Shown here in pieces: positions 27,009 to 36,431 of a stretch of DNA of 55,903 nt; position 1 is the stretch's first letter; every line of letters begins with the position of its first letter. The notes beneath the pieces were generated by a model. That model was not told the DNA's origin, searched no databases, and worked only from the letters and a program-made list of their open reading frames with translations. Position numbers and translations under genes: made by a program. This DNA comes from Candidatus Solibacter usitatus (GTDB taxonomy: Bacteria; Acidobacteriota; Terriglobia; Bryobacterales; Bryobacteraceae): positions 1 through 55,903 of the forward strand of contig JACPNO010000085.1 in the NCBI GenBank assembly GCA_016185465.1, written 5' to 3'.

Positions 27009-28407
27009 GCAGGCGCCGGTTCTCGTTTTTCTGCTGGCCGGCGCGCTGTGGGCCGGCGATGAGCGCTACCCGATCCACTGGGCCAAGGTCTCCGCCGAAA
27101 CCGTCGAGCACTACACCAACCTGCTGCGCTTCGATACCAGCAACCCGCCGGGTAACGAAACCAAGGCTGCCAACTACCTCAAAGCAGTTCTGGAGCGCGA
27201 GGGCATTGCGGTTCAATTGCACTCGCTCGACCCGGACCGCGCCAATCTGGTGGCCCGCATCAAGGGCAATGGCGCAAAAAAGCCTTTGCTGCTGATGGCG
27301 CACACCGATGTGATCGGCGTGCTGCGTGAAAAATGGTCGGTCGACCCGTTTGCGGCCATTCGCAAGGACGGCTACATCTACGGGCGCGGCGCCCAGGACG
27401 ATAAAGACAACCTGGCAGCGTGCCTGATGACCATGCTGCTGCTGAAGCGCAACCGCGTGAAGCTCGACCGGGACGTGATTTTTCTGGCGGAAGCCGGTGA
27501 AGAAGGCACGTCGCGCGTGGGTATCGACTTCATGGTGGAGCATCACTGGAACGACATCGAAGCCGAATTCGCGCTCTCGGAGGGCGGCTACGTTTCCTCG
27601 CGCGGCGGCAAAGTGCGCTTCGTCGAGATCACCACCACCGAGAAGGTGCCGCGGGCCTTGCGACTGGTCGCGCGCGGCCTGGCCGGACACGGATCACGGC
27701 CGCGGCCGGATAACCCCATCGTGCGACTGGCCGCGGCGGTAGCCAAATTCGGCGCCTGGCAGCCGCCGGCGCGGTTGAACGAAACCACGCGAATGTATTT
27801 CCAGCGCCTGGCCGCCATCAGTCAGCCCGAGGAAGCTTACCGCTACAACCACGTAGGGGATAAGTCCAAGCAGGCTGAAATCGAGAAATACTTCAAGGAG
27901 CATGAGCTGGGACATTACTCCATGATGCGGACTTCCGTCACGCCCACCATCATCAAAGGCGGCTTCCGGCTCAACGTGATTCCGGCCGAAGCGGAAGCCT
28001 CTCTGGACGTGCGCGCGCTGCCGGACGAGAACTTTGAAAAGCTGCTGGGGGAGATTCGCCGCGTGATCGCCGATCCCACCGTGGATGTGATCGATTCGCG
28101 CGCCGGACGCCGCCCGGCCTGCCCGCCTTCGCGCCTGGATAGCGAAATGTTTCGCGCTCTCGAGCGCGTGCAACGGAAAATGTACAGTGGGGCGATCACC
28201 CTGCCTTCCATGCTGACGGGCGCGACCGATTTGTCGGCGCTGCGCGTCCGCGGCGTGCAAGCCTACGGCTTTGGACCGCTGGTGGACGAGGCGGAAAGCG
28301 GCTTGGGAGGCGCGCATGCCGACGACGAGCGCCTGGCCGTCAGTTCCCTCGAAAAGCTGGCTGAGTTCCTGTGGCGCGCGGTGATTGAAGTGGCCGCGGC
28401 CAAGTAG
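26989..28407 (+). CDS. Exported M20 family metallopeptidase
   Basis: A 472-residue protein from ATG 26989, overlapping the end of the carboxyltransferase gene by 20 bases. The leader [23 protein letters not shown] looks like a signal peptide. M20 zinc-site residues are in MAHTDV (H105), [10 protein letters not shown] (D137), and EAGEEG (E171 catalytic, E172 metal), with a dimerisation domain in the middle and GGAHADDER near the C-terminus holding the last metal His. It would be a periplasmic aminopeptidase or carboxypeptidase acting on small peptides. Together with the S46 and S41 peptidases next to it, it suggests growth on peptides. Confidence 0.9.
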   Translation: MATFPSRQAPVLVFLLAGALWAGDERYPIHWAKVSAETVEHYTNLLRFDTSNPPGNETKAANYLKAVLEREGIAVQLHSLDPDRANLVARIKGNGAKKPLLLMAHTDVIGVLREKWSVDPFAAIRKDGYIYGRGAQDDKDNLAACLMTMLLLKRNRVKLDRDVIFLAEAGEEGTSRVGIDFMVEHHWNDIEAEFALSEGGYVSSRGGKVRFVEITTTEKVPRALRLVARGLAGHGSRPRPDNPIVRLAAAVAKFGAWQPPARLNETTRMYFQRLAAISQPEEAYRYNHVGDKSKQAEIEKYFKEHELGHYSMMRTSVTPTIIKGGFRLNVIPAEAEASLDVRALPDENFEKLLGEIRRVIADPTVDVIDSRAGRRPACPPSRLDSEMFRALERVQRKMYSGAITLPSMLTGATDLSALRVRGVQAYGFGPLVDEAESGLGGAHADDERLAVSSLEKLAEFLWRAVIEVAAAK

Positions 28408-28426
28408 GTATTGAAAAAAGGTCGAC

Positions 28427-28450
28427 AACCGCTCCCTGTGGTCGCGGCTC
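28427..28450 (+). repeat. Family B intergenic repeat, single arm
   Basis: Another copy of the 24-base family B element, 19 bases after the M20 peptidase stop codon. Its variable base after CCCT is G where other copies have T or C. It is followed directly by the family C copy, so two repeat families are stacked in one gap. Confidence 0.78.
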
Positions 28451-28460
28451 TGAAACTAAT

Positions 28461-28560
28461 GAGGCAGGTCCCCGACATGCCAAAGAACAACGTCGGGCTG
28501 TTGCCAGCTCGATCGCAAATGCCCTCAATTTTCAAACGGCAGGTCGAGGACCTGCCCCAC
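28461..28560. repeat. Family C inverted repeat, degenerate copy
   Basis: The arm at 28461-28481 pairs with 28538-28560 with two or three mismatches, over a loop of about 56 bases. The arms match the perfect repeat at 19197-19268 (GGCAGGTCCCCGAC and its complement). It sits in the 223-base gap between the M20 and S41 peptidase genes, which point the same way. Confidence 0.78.
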
Positions 28561-28630
28561 TACTCGCAGCGCCGTGGAATCGCGCAGGCTCAGCGGCAAT
28601 CGCGCGCTCCACGCTATACTGGAGTCAAGG

Positions 28631-30235
28631 ATGGTTCGCGGAATGGCCAATACCCGTCGCCGGTTTCCCTATTTCCTTTCAATCATAGTTTTAAGCGCAA
28701 TTCTAGGCGGCATTTTCGGGCCGCGCATTGAAGTGGCTGCCGCCGCTTCCGATGAAGATGGCGTCCGCGCCAGTCTGAAAACCTTCACCAAGTTTTACCA
28801 GCTCATTGAAGAGAATTTCGCCGATACGCTGGTTCCCGATAAGGCCATCTACAAGGGCGCCGTGCCCGGAATGCTGCGCACCCTTGATCCGCACTCCAAT
28901 TTCTTCGATCCGCGCGATTTCCAGTTGCTGCGCGAAGAGCAGAAGGGTCACTACTACGGCGTGGGCATGCAGGTGCAGCCGCGCAACGGCAAAACCATCG
29001 TACTGGCGCCATTCGCCGGATCGCCTGCCTACCGCGCAGGGCTGCGGCCGGGCGACGTGATCATCGAGGTCAACGATAAAAAGACCGACAATTTGAACAC
29101 CACCGAAGTCGCCGATTTGTTGAAAGGCCCCCGGGGAACGCCGGTGCAGATCGTCATCATGCGCGACGGTGTGGAAAAACCGCTGACGTTTAACGTCATT
29201 CGCGATGAGATTTCGCGCAAGAGCGTGCAGGACGGGCTGTGGTTGAAATCGGGCGTCGCCTACGTGGATATCGATCAGTTCAACGAAAACACCAGCCATG
29301 AGCTCGAAGCTGCATTGAAAGGGCTGGGCGAGAACTCGATCAAGGGGCTGATTGTCGACTTGCGGGAAAATCCCGGCGGGCTGTTGAACGAAGGCGTTGC
29401 CGTGGCCGACAAGTTCCTGACAAAGGGACAGACCATCGTTTCCCATCGCGGACGCGCCTCTGCCGAAAAAACTTACACCGCGCGGCACGGCAACGGCGGC
29501 CGCGATTATCCGATCGTGGTGCTGGTGAACCGCTACTCGGCATCGGCGGCGGAAATCGTCGCCGGCGCATTGCAGGATCACGACCGCGCCTGGATCCTGG
29601 GCGACAACACTTTCGGCAAGGGGCTGGTTCAGACTGTGTATCCGCTGGCGGAAAATTCCGGCCTGGCGCTCACCACCGCGAAATACTATACGCCCAGCGG
29701 ACGCCTGATTCAGCGCGATTACACCAACACGTCGTTCTTCGATTATTACTATCGCAAGGACACCGCCACGCGAAATCCGCTGGACGTCAAGATGACCGAG
29801 GGCGGGCGCACAGTCTACGGCGGCGGCGGCATCGCGCCGGACGAGCAGTACTCGCCTCCCAAGTGGGACAAATTCCAGAGCGACCTGATTCGTAAATACG
29901 CATTCTTCAACTTCACCAAGCACTATTTCGGGAATCGCGAAGCCAAACTTCCCAAGGGCTGGTCTCCGGATGAAGCGCTGGTCACCGAATTCCACGATTT
30001 CCTGCTGAAGCAGCCCGAGATCAAGTTCACCGAGGCCGAGTTCACGCAAACCCACGACTGGATCAAGCAGAACCTGCAGCGCGAGATGTACACCACCGCG
30101 TTCAGCCTCGATGAAAGCCGGAAGTTCACCATCGAGAACGATCCCATGGTGATCCGGGCCATCGATTCGCTGCCTAAAGCCAAAGCGCTACTCGAATCCA
30201 CCAAGAAGATGTTGGTGCAACGGATGACCAAGTAG
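28631..30235 (+). CDS. ctpA: S41 carboxyl-terminal processing peptidase
   Basis: A 534-residue exported protease. ATG 28631 was chosen because GGAG lies 6 bases before it; ATG 28643 is an alternative. An N-terminal hydrophobic segment (FPYFLSIIVLSAILGGIFG) anchors or exports it. A PDZ domain follows (YYGVGMQVQPRNGKTIVLAP, GLRPGDVIIEVND), then the S41 core with DLRENPGGLL, the nucleophile S305 in SASAAEI, and K330 in FGKGLVQT, correctly spaced by 25 residues. C-terminal processing peptidases trim periplasmic proteins and cell-wall hydrolases. The C-terminal extension of about 130 residues after the core is longer than in the shortest homologues. Confidence 0.93.
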   Translation: MVRGMANTRRRFPYFLSIIVLSAILGGIFGPRIEVAAAASDEDGVRASLKTFTKFYQLIEENFADTLVPDKAIYKGAVPGMLRTLDPHSNFFDPRDFQLLREEQKGHYYGVGMQVQPRNGKTIVLAPFAGSPAYRAGLRPGDVIIEVNDKKTDNLNTTEVADLLKGPRGTPVQIVIMRDGVEKPLTFNVIRDEISRKSVQDGLWLKSGVAYVDIDQFNENTSHELEAALKGLGENSIKGLIVDLRENPGGLLNEGVAVADKFLTKGQTIVSHRGRASAEKTYTARHGNGGRDYPIVVLVNRYSASAAEIVAGALQDHDRAWILGDNTFGKGLVQTVYPLAENSGLALTTAKYYTPSGRLIQRDYTNTSFFDYYYRKDTATRNPLDVKMTEGGRTVYGGGGIAPDEQYSPPKWDKFQSDLIRKYAFFNFTKHYFGNREAKLPKGWSPDEALVTEFHDFLLKQPEIKFTEAEFTQTHDWIKQNLQREMYTTAFSLDESRKFTIENDPMVIRAIDSLPKAKALLESTKKMLVQRMTK

Positions 30236-30239
30236 AAGC

Positions 30240-32045
30240 GTGACGGCACCAGCGCCAGTTTCTCAAGCCAAGATTCCTCAAATCACGGTTCTGGACACGG
30301 GTGGGCAATATTGCCACCTGATCGCGCGCAGAGTGCGCGAGCTGGGTGTGTATTCGGAAGTGCGTCCCAGCGAAACACCGGCCACCGAACTGGAAGGCAG
30401 CAAGGGGCTCATCATCTCCGGTGGGCCATCGAGCGTGTACGATCCGGCCAGCCCTTCGGTCGACCCGGCGATTTTCCGCAGCGGGCAATCGGTGCTGGGT
30501 ATCTGTTACGGGCAGCAACTGATGGCCCACCTGCTGGGCGGCGACGTGCGGCCGGGCGCGAAGGGGGAATTCGGCTTCGCCACGCTCGAACTGGACGGCG
30601 GCGGCAACCGTACGCCCCTGTTCGAGGGATTGCCGGCTCGCCAGCAGATTTGGATGAGCCATCGCGATACGGTTGCGGGCATGCCGCCGGGATTCTCCCA
30701 GTTGGGGACCACGTCCACCTGCGCCATTGCCGCCATGGCTGCGCCTGAGCGCGGCCTCTACAGCGTGCAATTTCATCCGGAAGTGGTGCATACCACCGAG
30801 GGCCGGCGCATCCTGGCAAATTTCCTGTTCGACGTCTGCGGCTGCGTGAAAGATTGGGATCCACGGCATCGCATTCCGCTGGTGGAACAGCAAATCCGGG
30901 AGACGGTGGGCGCGCGCAACGTATTTTTCTTCGTGAGCGGCGGCGTGGATTCGACGGTGGCCTACACGCTGTGTCTGCGGGCGTTGGGCGAGGCGCGCGT
31001 GCGCGGCGTCTATGTGGATACGGGGCTGATGCGCGAGGGTGAAACCGATTTCGTGCGCGCCATGTTCAATTCGCTGGGCGCCGCAGGCACGGTTTCGATT
31101 GAATCGGCGGCTGAGCAGTTTCTGACGCCGCTGGCCGGCGTCCGCGACCCGGAAACCAAACGGCAGATTATCGGCGAAGAGTTTGTGCGGGTGCAGGAGC
31201 GCATCATCGAAGCGCGGCATTTGCTGGATGGCCACTGGATTCTGGGGCAGGGGACGATTTATCCCGACACCATCGAATCCGGCGGCACGGAAAAAGCCGC
31301 AACTATCAAGACCCATCACAACCGGGTGGCCGGCATTCAGCGATTGCTACAGGACAAGCGCATCGTCGAGCCGCTGAGCTCTTTCTACAAAGATGAGGTG
31401 CGCGAAATCGGCCGCGAGCTGGGGCTGCCGGACGAACTGCTGGATCGTCATCCCTTTCCCGGACCGGGGCTCGCCATACGCTGCTTGGGCGCTGAGCGTA
31501 ATGAGCCGCTGGAGCGCGTAACCGATGGTTTCATCGTTCCGGTGCGATCGGTCGGCGTGCAAGGGGATTCGCGCAGCTATGCGCCGGTGTTGGCGCTCGA
31601 CCTCTTCCCTGGAACCGATGGCAGGCTGCAGGCCGAGGCCACCGAGCTGATCAATCGCATGCAGGGCATCAACCGCGTGATGGCGCGTGTGGCCAGTCAT
31701 GCGCCGCTCGCGTCGCTTGCAGTTCACGCCAGTTCATTGACCGCGGGCCGGTTGGAGCGCCTGCGCCGCGCCGACGCCATCGTGCGCCGGATTTCGCACG
31801 AGAGCGGCTTCGACAAAACGATCTGGCAATTTCCGGTGGTGCTGATTCCGCTCGGCACCGATGCCGCGCCGGATTCGGTGGTGCTGCGTCCGGTGCATTC
31901 GGTCGACGGCATGACGGCGCAATCGGTGGGCATGGAAGCCCCGCTGCTCAATGCGATGGCCGCGGAGCTACTGACAGTCGAAGGCGTCTGCGGGGTGTTC
32001 TACGATCTGACGCACAAGCCGCCGGCTACGATCGAGTGGGAGTAG
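30240..32045 (+). CDS. guaA: GMP synthase (glutamine-hydrolysing)
   Basis: A 601-residue bifunctional enzyme making GMP from XMP, ATP and glutamine. It starts at GTG 30240, 4 bases after the S41 peptidase stop. The class I amidotransferase triad is C89 (GICYGQQ), H179 and E181 (FHPEV). The ATP-pyrophosphatase P-loop is SGGVDST at 233-239. The C-terminal dimerisation domain contains DRHPFPGPGLAIR and ends KPPATIEWE. It is about 75 residues longer than the 525-residue E. coli enzyme, mostly through an insertion between HPFPGPGLAIR and the end (around residues 420-520), a feature also known in other long GuaA proteins. Confidence 0.95.
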   Translation: MTAPAPVSQAKIPQITVLDTGGQYCHLIARRVRELGVYSEVRPSETPATELEGSKGLIISGGPSSVYDPASPSVDPAIFRSGQSVLGICYGQQLMAHLLGGDVRPGAKGEFGFATLELDGGGNRTPLFEGLPARQQIWMSHRDTVAGMPPGFSQLGTTSTCAIAAMAAPERGLYSVQFHPEVVHTTEGRRILANFLFDVCGCVKDWDPRHRIPLVEQQIRETVGARNVFFFVSGGVDSTVAYTLCLRALGEARVRGVYVDTGLMREGETDFVRAMFNSLGAAGTVSIESAAEQFLTPLAGVRDPETKRQIIGEEFVRVQERIIEARHLLDGHWILGQGTIYPDTIESGGTEKAATIKTHHNRVAGIQRLLQDKRIVEPLSSFYKDEVREIGRELGLPDELLDRHPFPGPGLAIRCLGAERNEPLERVTDGFIVPVRSVGVQGDSRSYAPVLALDLFPGTDGRLQAEATELINRMQGINRVMARVASHAPLASLAVHASSLTAGRLERLRRADAIVRRISHESGFDKTIWQFPVVLIPLGTDAAPDSVVLRPVHSVDGMTAQSVGMEAPLLNAMAAELLTVEGVCGVFYDLTHKPPATIEWE

Positions 32046-32049
32046 CTGG

Positions 32050-32454
32050 ATGAGCAATCCGCGCTGGCTGGCTTACGCGATCTTGCGGGTCACGGTTGGC
32101 GGCGTGTTCCTCTTCTACGGCATCGGGAAATTCGTGGCCGGCTTGGCCGCAACTGCTAAGTGGTTCCAGGATGGTTTCGCTAAGACCTGGCTGCCGGCGG
32201 CCAGCGTCTATGCTTTTTCGATCGTTCTGCCGTTCTTCGAAGTGACAGTCGGGGCGCTGCTGATCCTGGGACTGTTTACGCGCTTCGCGGCTTCGGCTGC
32301 TGGGCTGCTGATTGCTGCGTTGACGATCGGGCTCACCATCAAAGGGAATTCGGCGGACGTCGCGCTAAATATGGGCTACGCGGTGGCGTTGTTTATTCTG
32401 CTGCACCGGGTGGAAGACAACGGGCTTTCGATCGATGGTTGGAGGAAACACTAA
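32050..32454 (+). CDS. DoxX family membrane protein
   Basis: A 134-residue protein with four membrane helices, starting 4 bases after guaA. Typical marks are AILRVTVGGVFLFYGIGKF, FPFFEV-like LPFFEVTVGALLILGLFTRFAA, and a short C-terminus. DoxX/DoxD relatives include subunits of thiosulfate:quinone oxidoreductase, but most, like this, have no known partner. Its role cannot be settled from the context. Confidence 0.82.
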   Translation: MSNPRWLAYAILRVTVGGVFLFYGIGKFVAGLAATAKWFQDGFAKTWLPAASVYAFSIVLPFFEVTVGALLILGLFTRFAASAAGLLIAALTIGLTIKGNSADVALNMGYAVALFILLHRVEDNGLSIDGWRKH

Positions 32455-32456
32455 GA

Positions 32457-32554
32457 CATTTCTCGCAGAGGCGCAGAGTGCGCAGAGAACTACGAAGACC
32501 ACCTCTTAATTTCTTTAGTTTTTCTCTGCGTTCTCTGCGCCTCTGCGAGAAATG
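32457..32554. repeat. Family A palindromic repeat, near-perfect copy
   Basis: The left arm at 32457-32489 and right arm at 32522-32554 are 33 bases each, complementary except for two adjacent bases, with a 32-base AT-richer loop. It begins 2 bases after the doxX stop and ends 8 bases before the fabI stop on the other strand, so it takes up the whole convergent gap. It is the most complete of the family A copies here and a likely two-way terminator. Confidence 0.88.
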
Positions 32555-32562
32555 CCTTCCCG

Positions 32563-33333
32563 TTACAGCCCCATGATCTGCATCCCCGAATCGACGAACA
32601 AAATGTTCCCGGTGACGCCGCGGCCTAAGCCGCTGGCGAGAAACACTGCTGCGTCCGCCACTTCCCCGGGATCGGTATTGCGGCGCAGGGGCGCGCGTTT
32701 CGCCACGGCATCCAGCACCGTCGAGAAATCTTTGATCGCCCGCGCGGAGGCGGTCTTAATTGGTCCGGCGGAGAGCGCGTTCACGCGAATTCCGGCCGGT
32801 CCAAGATCGCTCGCCAGATAGCGCACCGAGGCCTCGAGCGAGGCTTTGGCCACGCCCATCACGTTGTAATTGGGGACGACGCGCGTCGAGCCGCCGTAGG
32901 TCAGCGTGATGATGGAACCGCCCGCGGTCATCGCCGGCGCGACGGCGCGCGCCACCGCCACCAGCGAATACGCGCTCACTTCCTGCGCCAGGAGAAACCC
33001 GCCGCGTCCGGTCTCAACAAACGGCCGCGTGAGATCTTCGCGATTGGCGAACGCCAGGCTGTGCACGGCGGCGTGCAGCGGGCGGCCGAGCGAGCGCAGC
33101 GTCTCGGTGAGCGCGGTGAGGTCGTCTTCCCTGGTGACATCGCAGGGAACAATTTTCGCGACCGACATTTCCCCGGCGAGCGATTCTACCGCTTCCTTCT
33201 GGTGCTCGCCGAGATAGGTGAGCAGCAGCGTAGCGCCCTCCCGCGAAAATGCCTGCGCGATCGAGTACGCGATACTCCATTTGTTGGCGATGCCCAAAAT
33301 GACAGCGAGTTGGCCTTCCAGCAGTTGAGGCAT
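32563..33333 (-). CDS. fabI: Enoyl-[acyl-carrier-protein] reductase (NADH)
   Basis: A 256-residue short-chain reductase catalysing the last step of fatty acid elongation. The nucleotide-binding motif is GIANKWSIAYSIAQAF. Active-site residues Y146 (TYGGS), Y156 and K163 (YNVMGVAK) fall at the same numbers as in the E. coli enzyme. ASVRYLASDLGPAGIRVNALSAGPIKT and FVDSGMQIMG are typical. It is a triclosan-target type FabI. It is followed in the same direction by nothing and preceded 4 bases upstream by the Gfo/Idh/MocA gene end. Confidence 0.95.
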   Translation of the reverse strand: MPQLLEGQLAVILGIANKWSIAYSIAQAFSREGATLLLTYLGEHQKEAVESLAGEMSVAKIVPCDVTREDDLTALTETLRSLGRPLHAAVHSLAFANREDLTRPFVETGRGGFLLAQEVSAYSLVAVARAVAPAMTAGGSIITLTYGGSTRVVPNYNVMGVAKASLEASVRYLASDLGPAGIRVNALSAGPIKTASARAIKDFSTVLDAVAKRAPLRRNTDPGEVADAAVFLASGLGRGVTGNILFVDSGMQIMGL

Positions 33334-33337
33334 CCGC

Positions 33338-34276
33338 CTATCGTAACTTCATCGGGAGGCCGCCCGCTGTTTTGCTGCGCTGCGCCGCGTCCATGAAGGC
33401 GAAAATTTCCAGCGTCTCTTCATTCGAGACAGGCGGCTGCCGGGTCTGGAAAAATTTCACGATCTCAACCAGCAGCGGACGGTAGCCCTCCACCGGTTTG
33501 GCGCTGCTGCGCACCACTTGCTGATTGGTGCGAATCACGATCGCGCCTTCCGGCCCATACGGGCGCAGCGCGCGCACGCTGCCAATCCTGCCGCCTTTCC
33601 AGCGGCCCACGATCTCATCGGCGTCGGGAGTGAAAATGCGCGTGACTTCCTCGCAGCCCCGGCCCATCAGCGTATACAGCAGCTCAATGGGGTGGATCGC
33701 GTACCAGGCAAGCTCGAGCGGATGATGTTCCTCGAGCGGCCCAGGACCCCAGGTAATCGCGCCAATCGTATCGGCAAATTTCAGCGAAGTACCGATCTCC
33801 CCGAAGCGGTAACTGGAGGCGCTGAACCACGGCACGCCGGCTTGCTTGGCCAGGCGGGCGATTTCGCGCGCGTCTTCGAGCGTAGCGGCCAGCGGCTTGT
33901 CGATGAACACCGGCTTGCGCGCGGCGAACACAGCTTTCACCTGCTCCAGATGCACGCGCCCGTCCACGCTTTCGAGCAGCACCGCGTCCACCTTGCGGCA
34001 CAGCGCCGGAATGTCGCCGGCGAATTCCACGTGCCACTTGGCGCGCAGCTCTTCGGCGAATTTGTCCACGCGGGTAGCGCTCGATTCCAGATCGGGGCTG
34101 CCGCCTTTGAACGCGGCCACTACGCGCGCGCCGGGAACGTGATCCGGCGATTCAGGATCGTTGAGAATCTGCGTAAACGCCGTGACGTGCGACGTATCGG
34201 TGCCGATGATGCCGAGCCGCAAATCGGCGGCCAGCATCCATCCGCAACAGGCAAGCGCAAGCACAAGGCATTTCAC
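33338..34276 (-). CDS. Exported Gfo/Idh/MocA family protein with altered Rossmann motif
   Basis: A 312-residue protein. GTG 34276 gives a good signal peptide (MKCLVLALACCGWMLAA); GTG 34291 would add five residues. The first beta strand and turn read LRLGIIGTDTSHV, where the family's GxGxxG is expected, so the glycines after the first two are missing. The family lysine motif is present as FIDKPLAATLEDA, and a later HPIELLYTLMGRG matches the C-terminal domain. The leader looks Sec-like, unlike the Tat leader of the second such protein at 54603. Whether it binds NAD(P) is doubtful. It is divergent from recG, 29 bases away. Confidence 0.8.
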   Translation of the reverse strand: MKCLVLALACCGWMLAADLRLGIIGTDTSHVTAFTQILNDPESPDHVPGARVVAAFKGGSPDLESSATRVDKFAEELRAKWHVEFAGDIPALCRKVDAVLLESVDGRVHLEQVKAVFAARKPVFIDKPLAATLEDAREIARLAKQAGVPWFSASSYRFGEIGTSLKFADTIGAITWGPGPLEEHHPLELAWYAIHPIELLYTLMGRGCEEVTRIFTPDADEIVGRWKGGRIGSVRALRPYGPEGAIVIRTNQQVVRSSAKPVEGYRPLLVEIVKFFQTRQPPVSNEETLEIFAFMDAAQRSKTAGGLPMKLR

Positions 34277-34305
34277 TCGGGCATTGTACACTGGGTTGGC
34301 TTACC

Positions 34306-36408
34306 GTGGATCTCGCTACTCCCCTTACTTATGTGAAAGGCGTCGGGCCCGCGCGCGCGGCGATGCTGGAGGCCAAGGGGCTGCTTACGGTCGAAGATCT
34401 GCTCGGCTACATTCCGTTTCGCTACGAAGATCGCAGCAATCTCAGGACCATCAAGCAACTGGCTCCCGGAGAAATGGCCACGGTGGTGGCGGATGTGCTT
34501 TCGGCGCGCGTCGCCGGTTTTCGCCGGCGCAATCTAGGTCTGTTCGAAGCCACGTTCACGGACGCTTCACGCGCCGTGCTGGCCGCCAAGTGGTTTCACA
34601 GCGCGTATCTGGGCGACGTAATCGCGCCCGGGCAGCGGATTGCGCTTTATGGCAAGGTCGAGTTCGACAGTTACAGCGGCGAGCTTTCCATGCTCCATCC
34701 CGAATACGAGCTGCTGTCGGGAGACGACGAAGACGGCGAAGCAGCTCTGCATGTGGGCCGCGTCGTGCCGATTTATGAAGCCGTCGCCAAGCTCAACACC
34801 CGGCTGCTGCGGACCCTCATCCATCGCATTCTGAACACGCTTGCGCCACTCGAAGATCATTTGCCGCCCGTGCCCATGCGGCAGCAGCTTGCGCTTCCGG
34901 ACCGCTGGCGCGCCGTGCGCGATATCCATTTCCCGCCGCCCGATACCGACCTGCGCCTGCTCAACTCGTTTCGCTCTCCGGCGCATCTGCGGCTGATCTT
35001 CGAAGAGTTCTTCTGGCTTGAGCTGGGCCTGGCGCTCAAGAAAGACGAAGCGCGGGCGCGAGCGGGCATCGCTTTCCAATTGAATGAGCGCGTGCGCGAA
35101 AAGATCAAGGCCATGCTGCCGTTCAAGCCTACCGCCGCCCAGAAACGCGTGCTGGGCGAGATCGCGCAGGACATGGCGGCGCCGCGACCGATGAGCCGCC
35201 TGCTGCAAGGCGACGTGGGCAGCGGAAAAACCATCGTGGCCGCCGAAGCAGCCGTCATCGCGGTCGAAAATGGGTATCAGACGGCGCTGCTCGCGCCCAC
35301 CGAAATTCTTGCCACTCAACACTACCTGTACCTGAAGCCGCTGCTCAACAAGCTGGGATACGTAGCCGGCCTTTTCACGGGATCGTTCACTGGGCGCGAG
35401 AAAACGCAGTTGAAAAAACTGCTGGCCGAAGGCCTGATCCACGTGGCCGTGGGCACGCACGCCTTGCTCGAAAAGGATGTCGAGTTCCACAACCTGGGTC
35501 TGGCGATTGTGGACGAGCAGCACCGCTTCGGCGTCATGCAGCGCTTCGGGCTGCTGGCCAAAGGCGCGCATCCGGATGTGCTGGTGATGACCGCCACGCC
35601 CATTCCGCGCACGCTCGCACTGACGCTCTACGGCGATCTGGATGTATCGGTGATCGACGAGCTACCGCCGGGACGCAAGCCCATCGTCACCAAACACGTC
35701 ACCGCCGATCGCATAGAGCGCGTGTATAGCTTTCTCAAAGAGCAGATCGACCTGGGGCGGCAGGCTTATGTTGTGTATCCGGTGATCGAGGAATCCGAAA
35801 CACAAGCCATGAAGGCCGCGCAGAAAATGCATGAACATCTGGCGCGCGAAGTCTTTCCCGGAGTGTCGGTGGGATTGCTGCACGGCCGCCTGCCGGCGGA
35901 CCAAAAAGAGGCCGCCATGGAGCAATTCAAGCGGGGGCAAATTCAGATTCTGGTGGCGACTACGGTCATCGAAGTCGGCGTCGACGTTCCCAACGCCACC
36001 GTGATGGTGGTCGAGCAGGCCGAGCGCTTCGGCCTGGCGCAGCTGCACCAATTACGCGGCCGCGTGGGGCGGGGCGCATCGCAGAGCTATTGCATTCTGG
36101 TGACGGAGAAGCTGGGCGATACGGCGCGCGAGCGCATTCGCACGCTGGTGGATACAGGCGACGGATTCCAAATCGCCGAGATGGATTTGAAGCTGCGCGG
36201 TCCGGGTGAATTTTTCGGCACTAAGCAATCCGGCCTTCCTTCCCTGCGCGTGGCCAATATTTTGCGCGACCAGGAGATTCTGGAGACGGCGCGCCGCGAA
36301 GCGCAGGATTTTCTGGCGCATCCGCCTTCTGCCGGCGATCTGGAGCAAGCCCTCGCCTACTTGCGGAATCACTGGCAGCGGCGGTATGGGCTGGTGCAGG
36401 TAGGTTGA
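34306..36408 (+). CDS. recG: ATP-dependent DNA helicase RecG
   Basis: A 700-residue helicase that reverses stalled replication forks and processes recombination intermediates. Starts at GTG 34306. The N-terminal wedge domain has TPLTYVKGVGPARAAMLEAKG (GVGP helix-hairpin) and an OB-fold; Walker A is GDVGSGKT near 302-309, Walker B DEQH near 403, motif III MTATPIPRT, motif VI QLHQLRGRVGRG, and the TRG region near the C-terminus. Length is normal. Its 3' end takes part in a tandem duplication with the 3' end of recN (36330-36831). Confidence 0.96.
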   Translation: MDLATPLTYVKGVGPARAAMLEAKGLLTVEDLLGYIPFRYEDRSNLRTIKQLAPGEMATVVADVLSARVAGFRRRNLGLFEATFTDASRAVLAAKWFHSAYLGDVIAPGQRIALYGKVEFDSYSGELSMLHPEYELLSGDDEDGEAALHVGRVVPIYEAVAKLNTRLLRTLIHRILNTLAPLEDHLPPVPMRQQLALPDRWRAVRDIHFPPPDTDLRLLNSFRSPAHLRLIFEEFFWLELGLALKKDEARARAGIAFQLNERVREKIKAMLPFKPTAAQKRVLGEIAQDMAAPRPMSRLLQGDVGSGKTIVAAEAAVIAVENGYQTALLAPTEILATQHYLYLKPLLNKLGYVAGLFTGSFTGREKTQLKKLLAEGLIHVAVGTHALLEKDVEFHNLGLAIVDEQHRFGVMQRFGLLAKGAHPDVLVMTATPIPRTLALTLYGDLDVSVIDELPPGRKPIVTKHVTADRIERVYSFLKEQIDLGRQAYVVYPVIEESETQAMKAAQKMHEHLAREVFPGVSVGLLHGRLPADQKEAAMEQFKRGQIQILVATTVIEVGVDVPNATVMVVEQAERFGLAQLHQLRGRVGRGASQSYCILVTEKLGDTARERIRTLVDTGDGFQIAEMDLKLRGPGEFFGTKQSGLPSLRVANILRDQEILETARREAQDFLAHPPSAGDLEQALAYLRNHWQRRYGLVQVG

Positions 36409-36431
36409 ACGACATGGACTGAAGCAAACCA

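Noticed and set aside
28703-30055. A 450-codon open frame on the minus strand opposite the S41 peptidase
   Set aside because: The plus strand carries the PDZ domain and Ser/Lys catalytic pair; the minus frame shows only low-complexity H/R/V/G sequence.
30174-31319. A 381-codon open frame opposite guaA
   Set aside because: GMP synthase motifs cover the plus strand; the antisense product has no family features.
34567-35571. A 334-codon open frame opposite recG
   Set aside because: Lies opposite RecG helicase motifs and is rich in Q, R and H without a domain.
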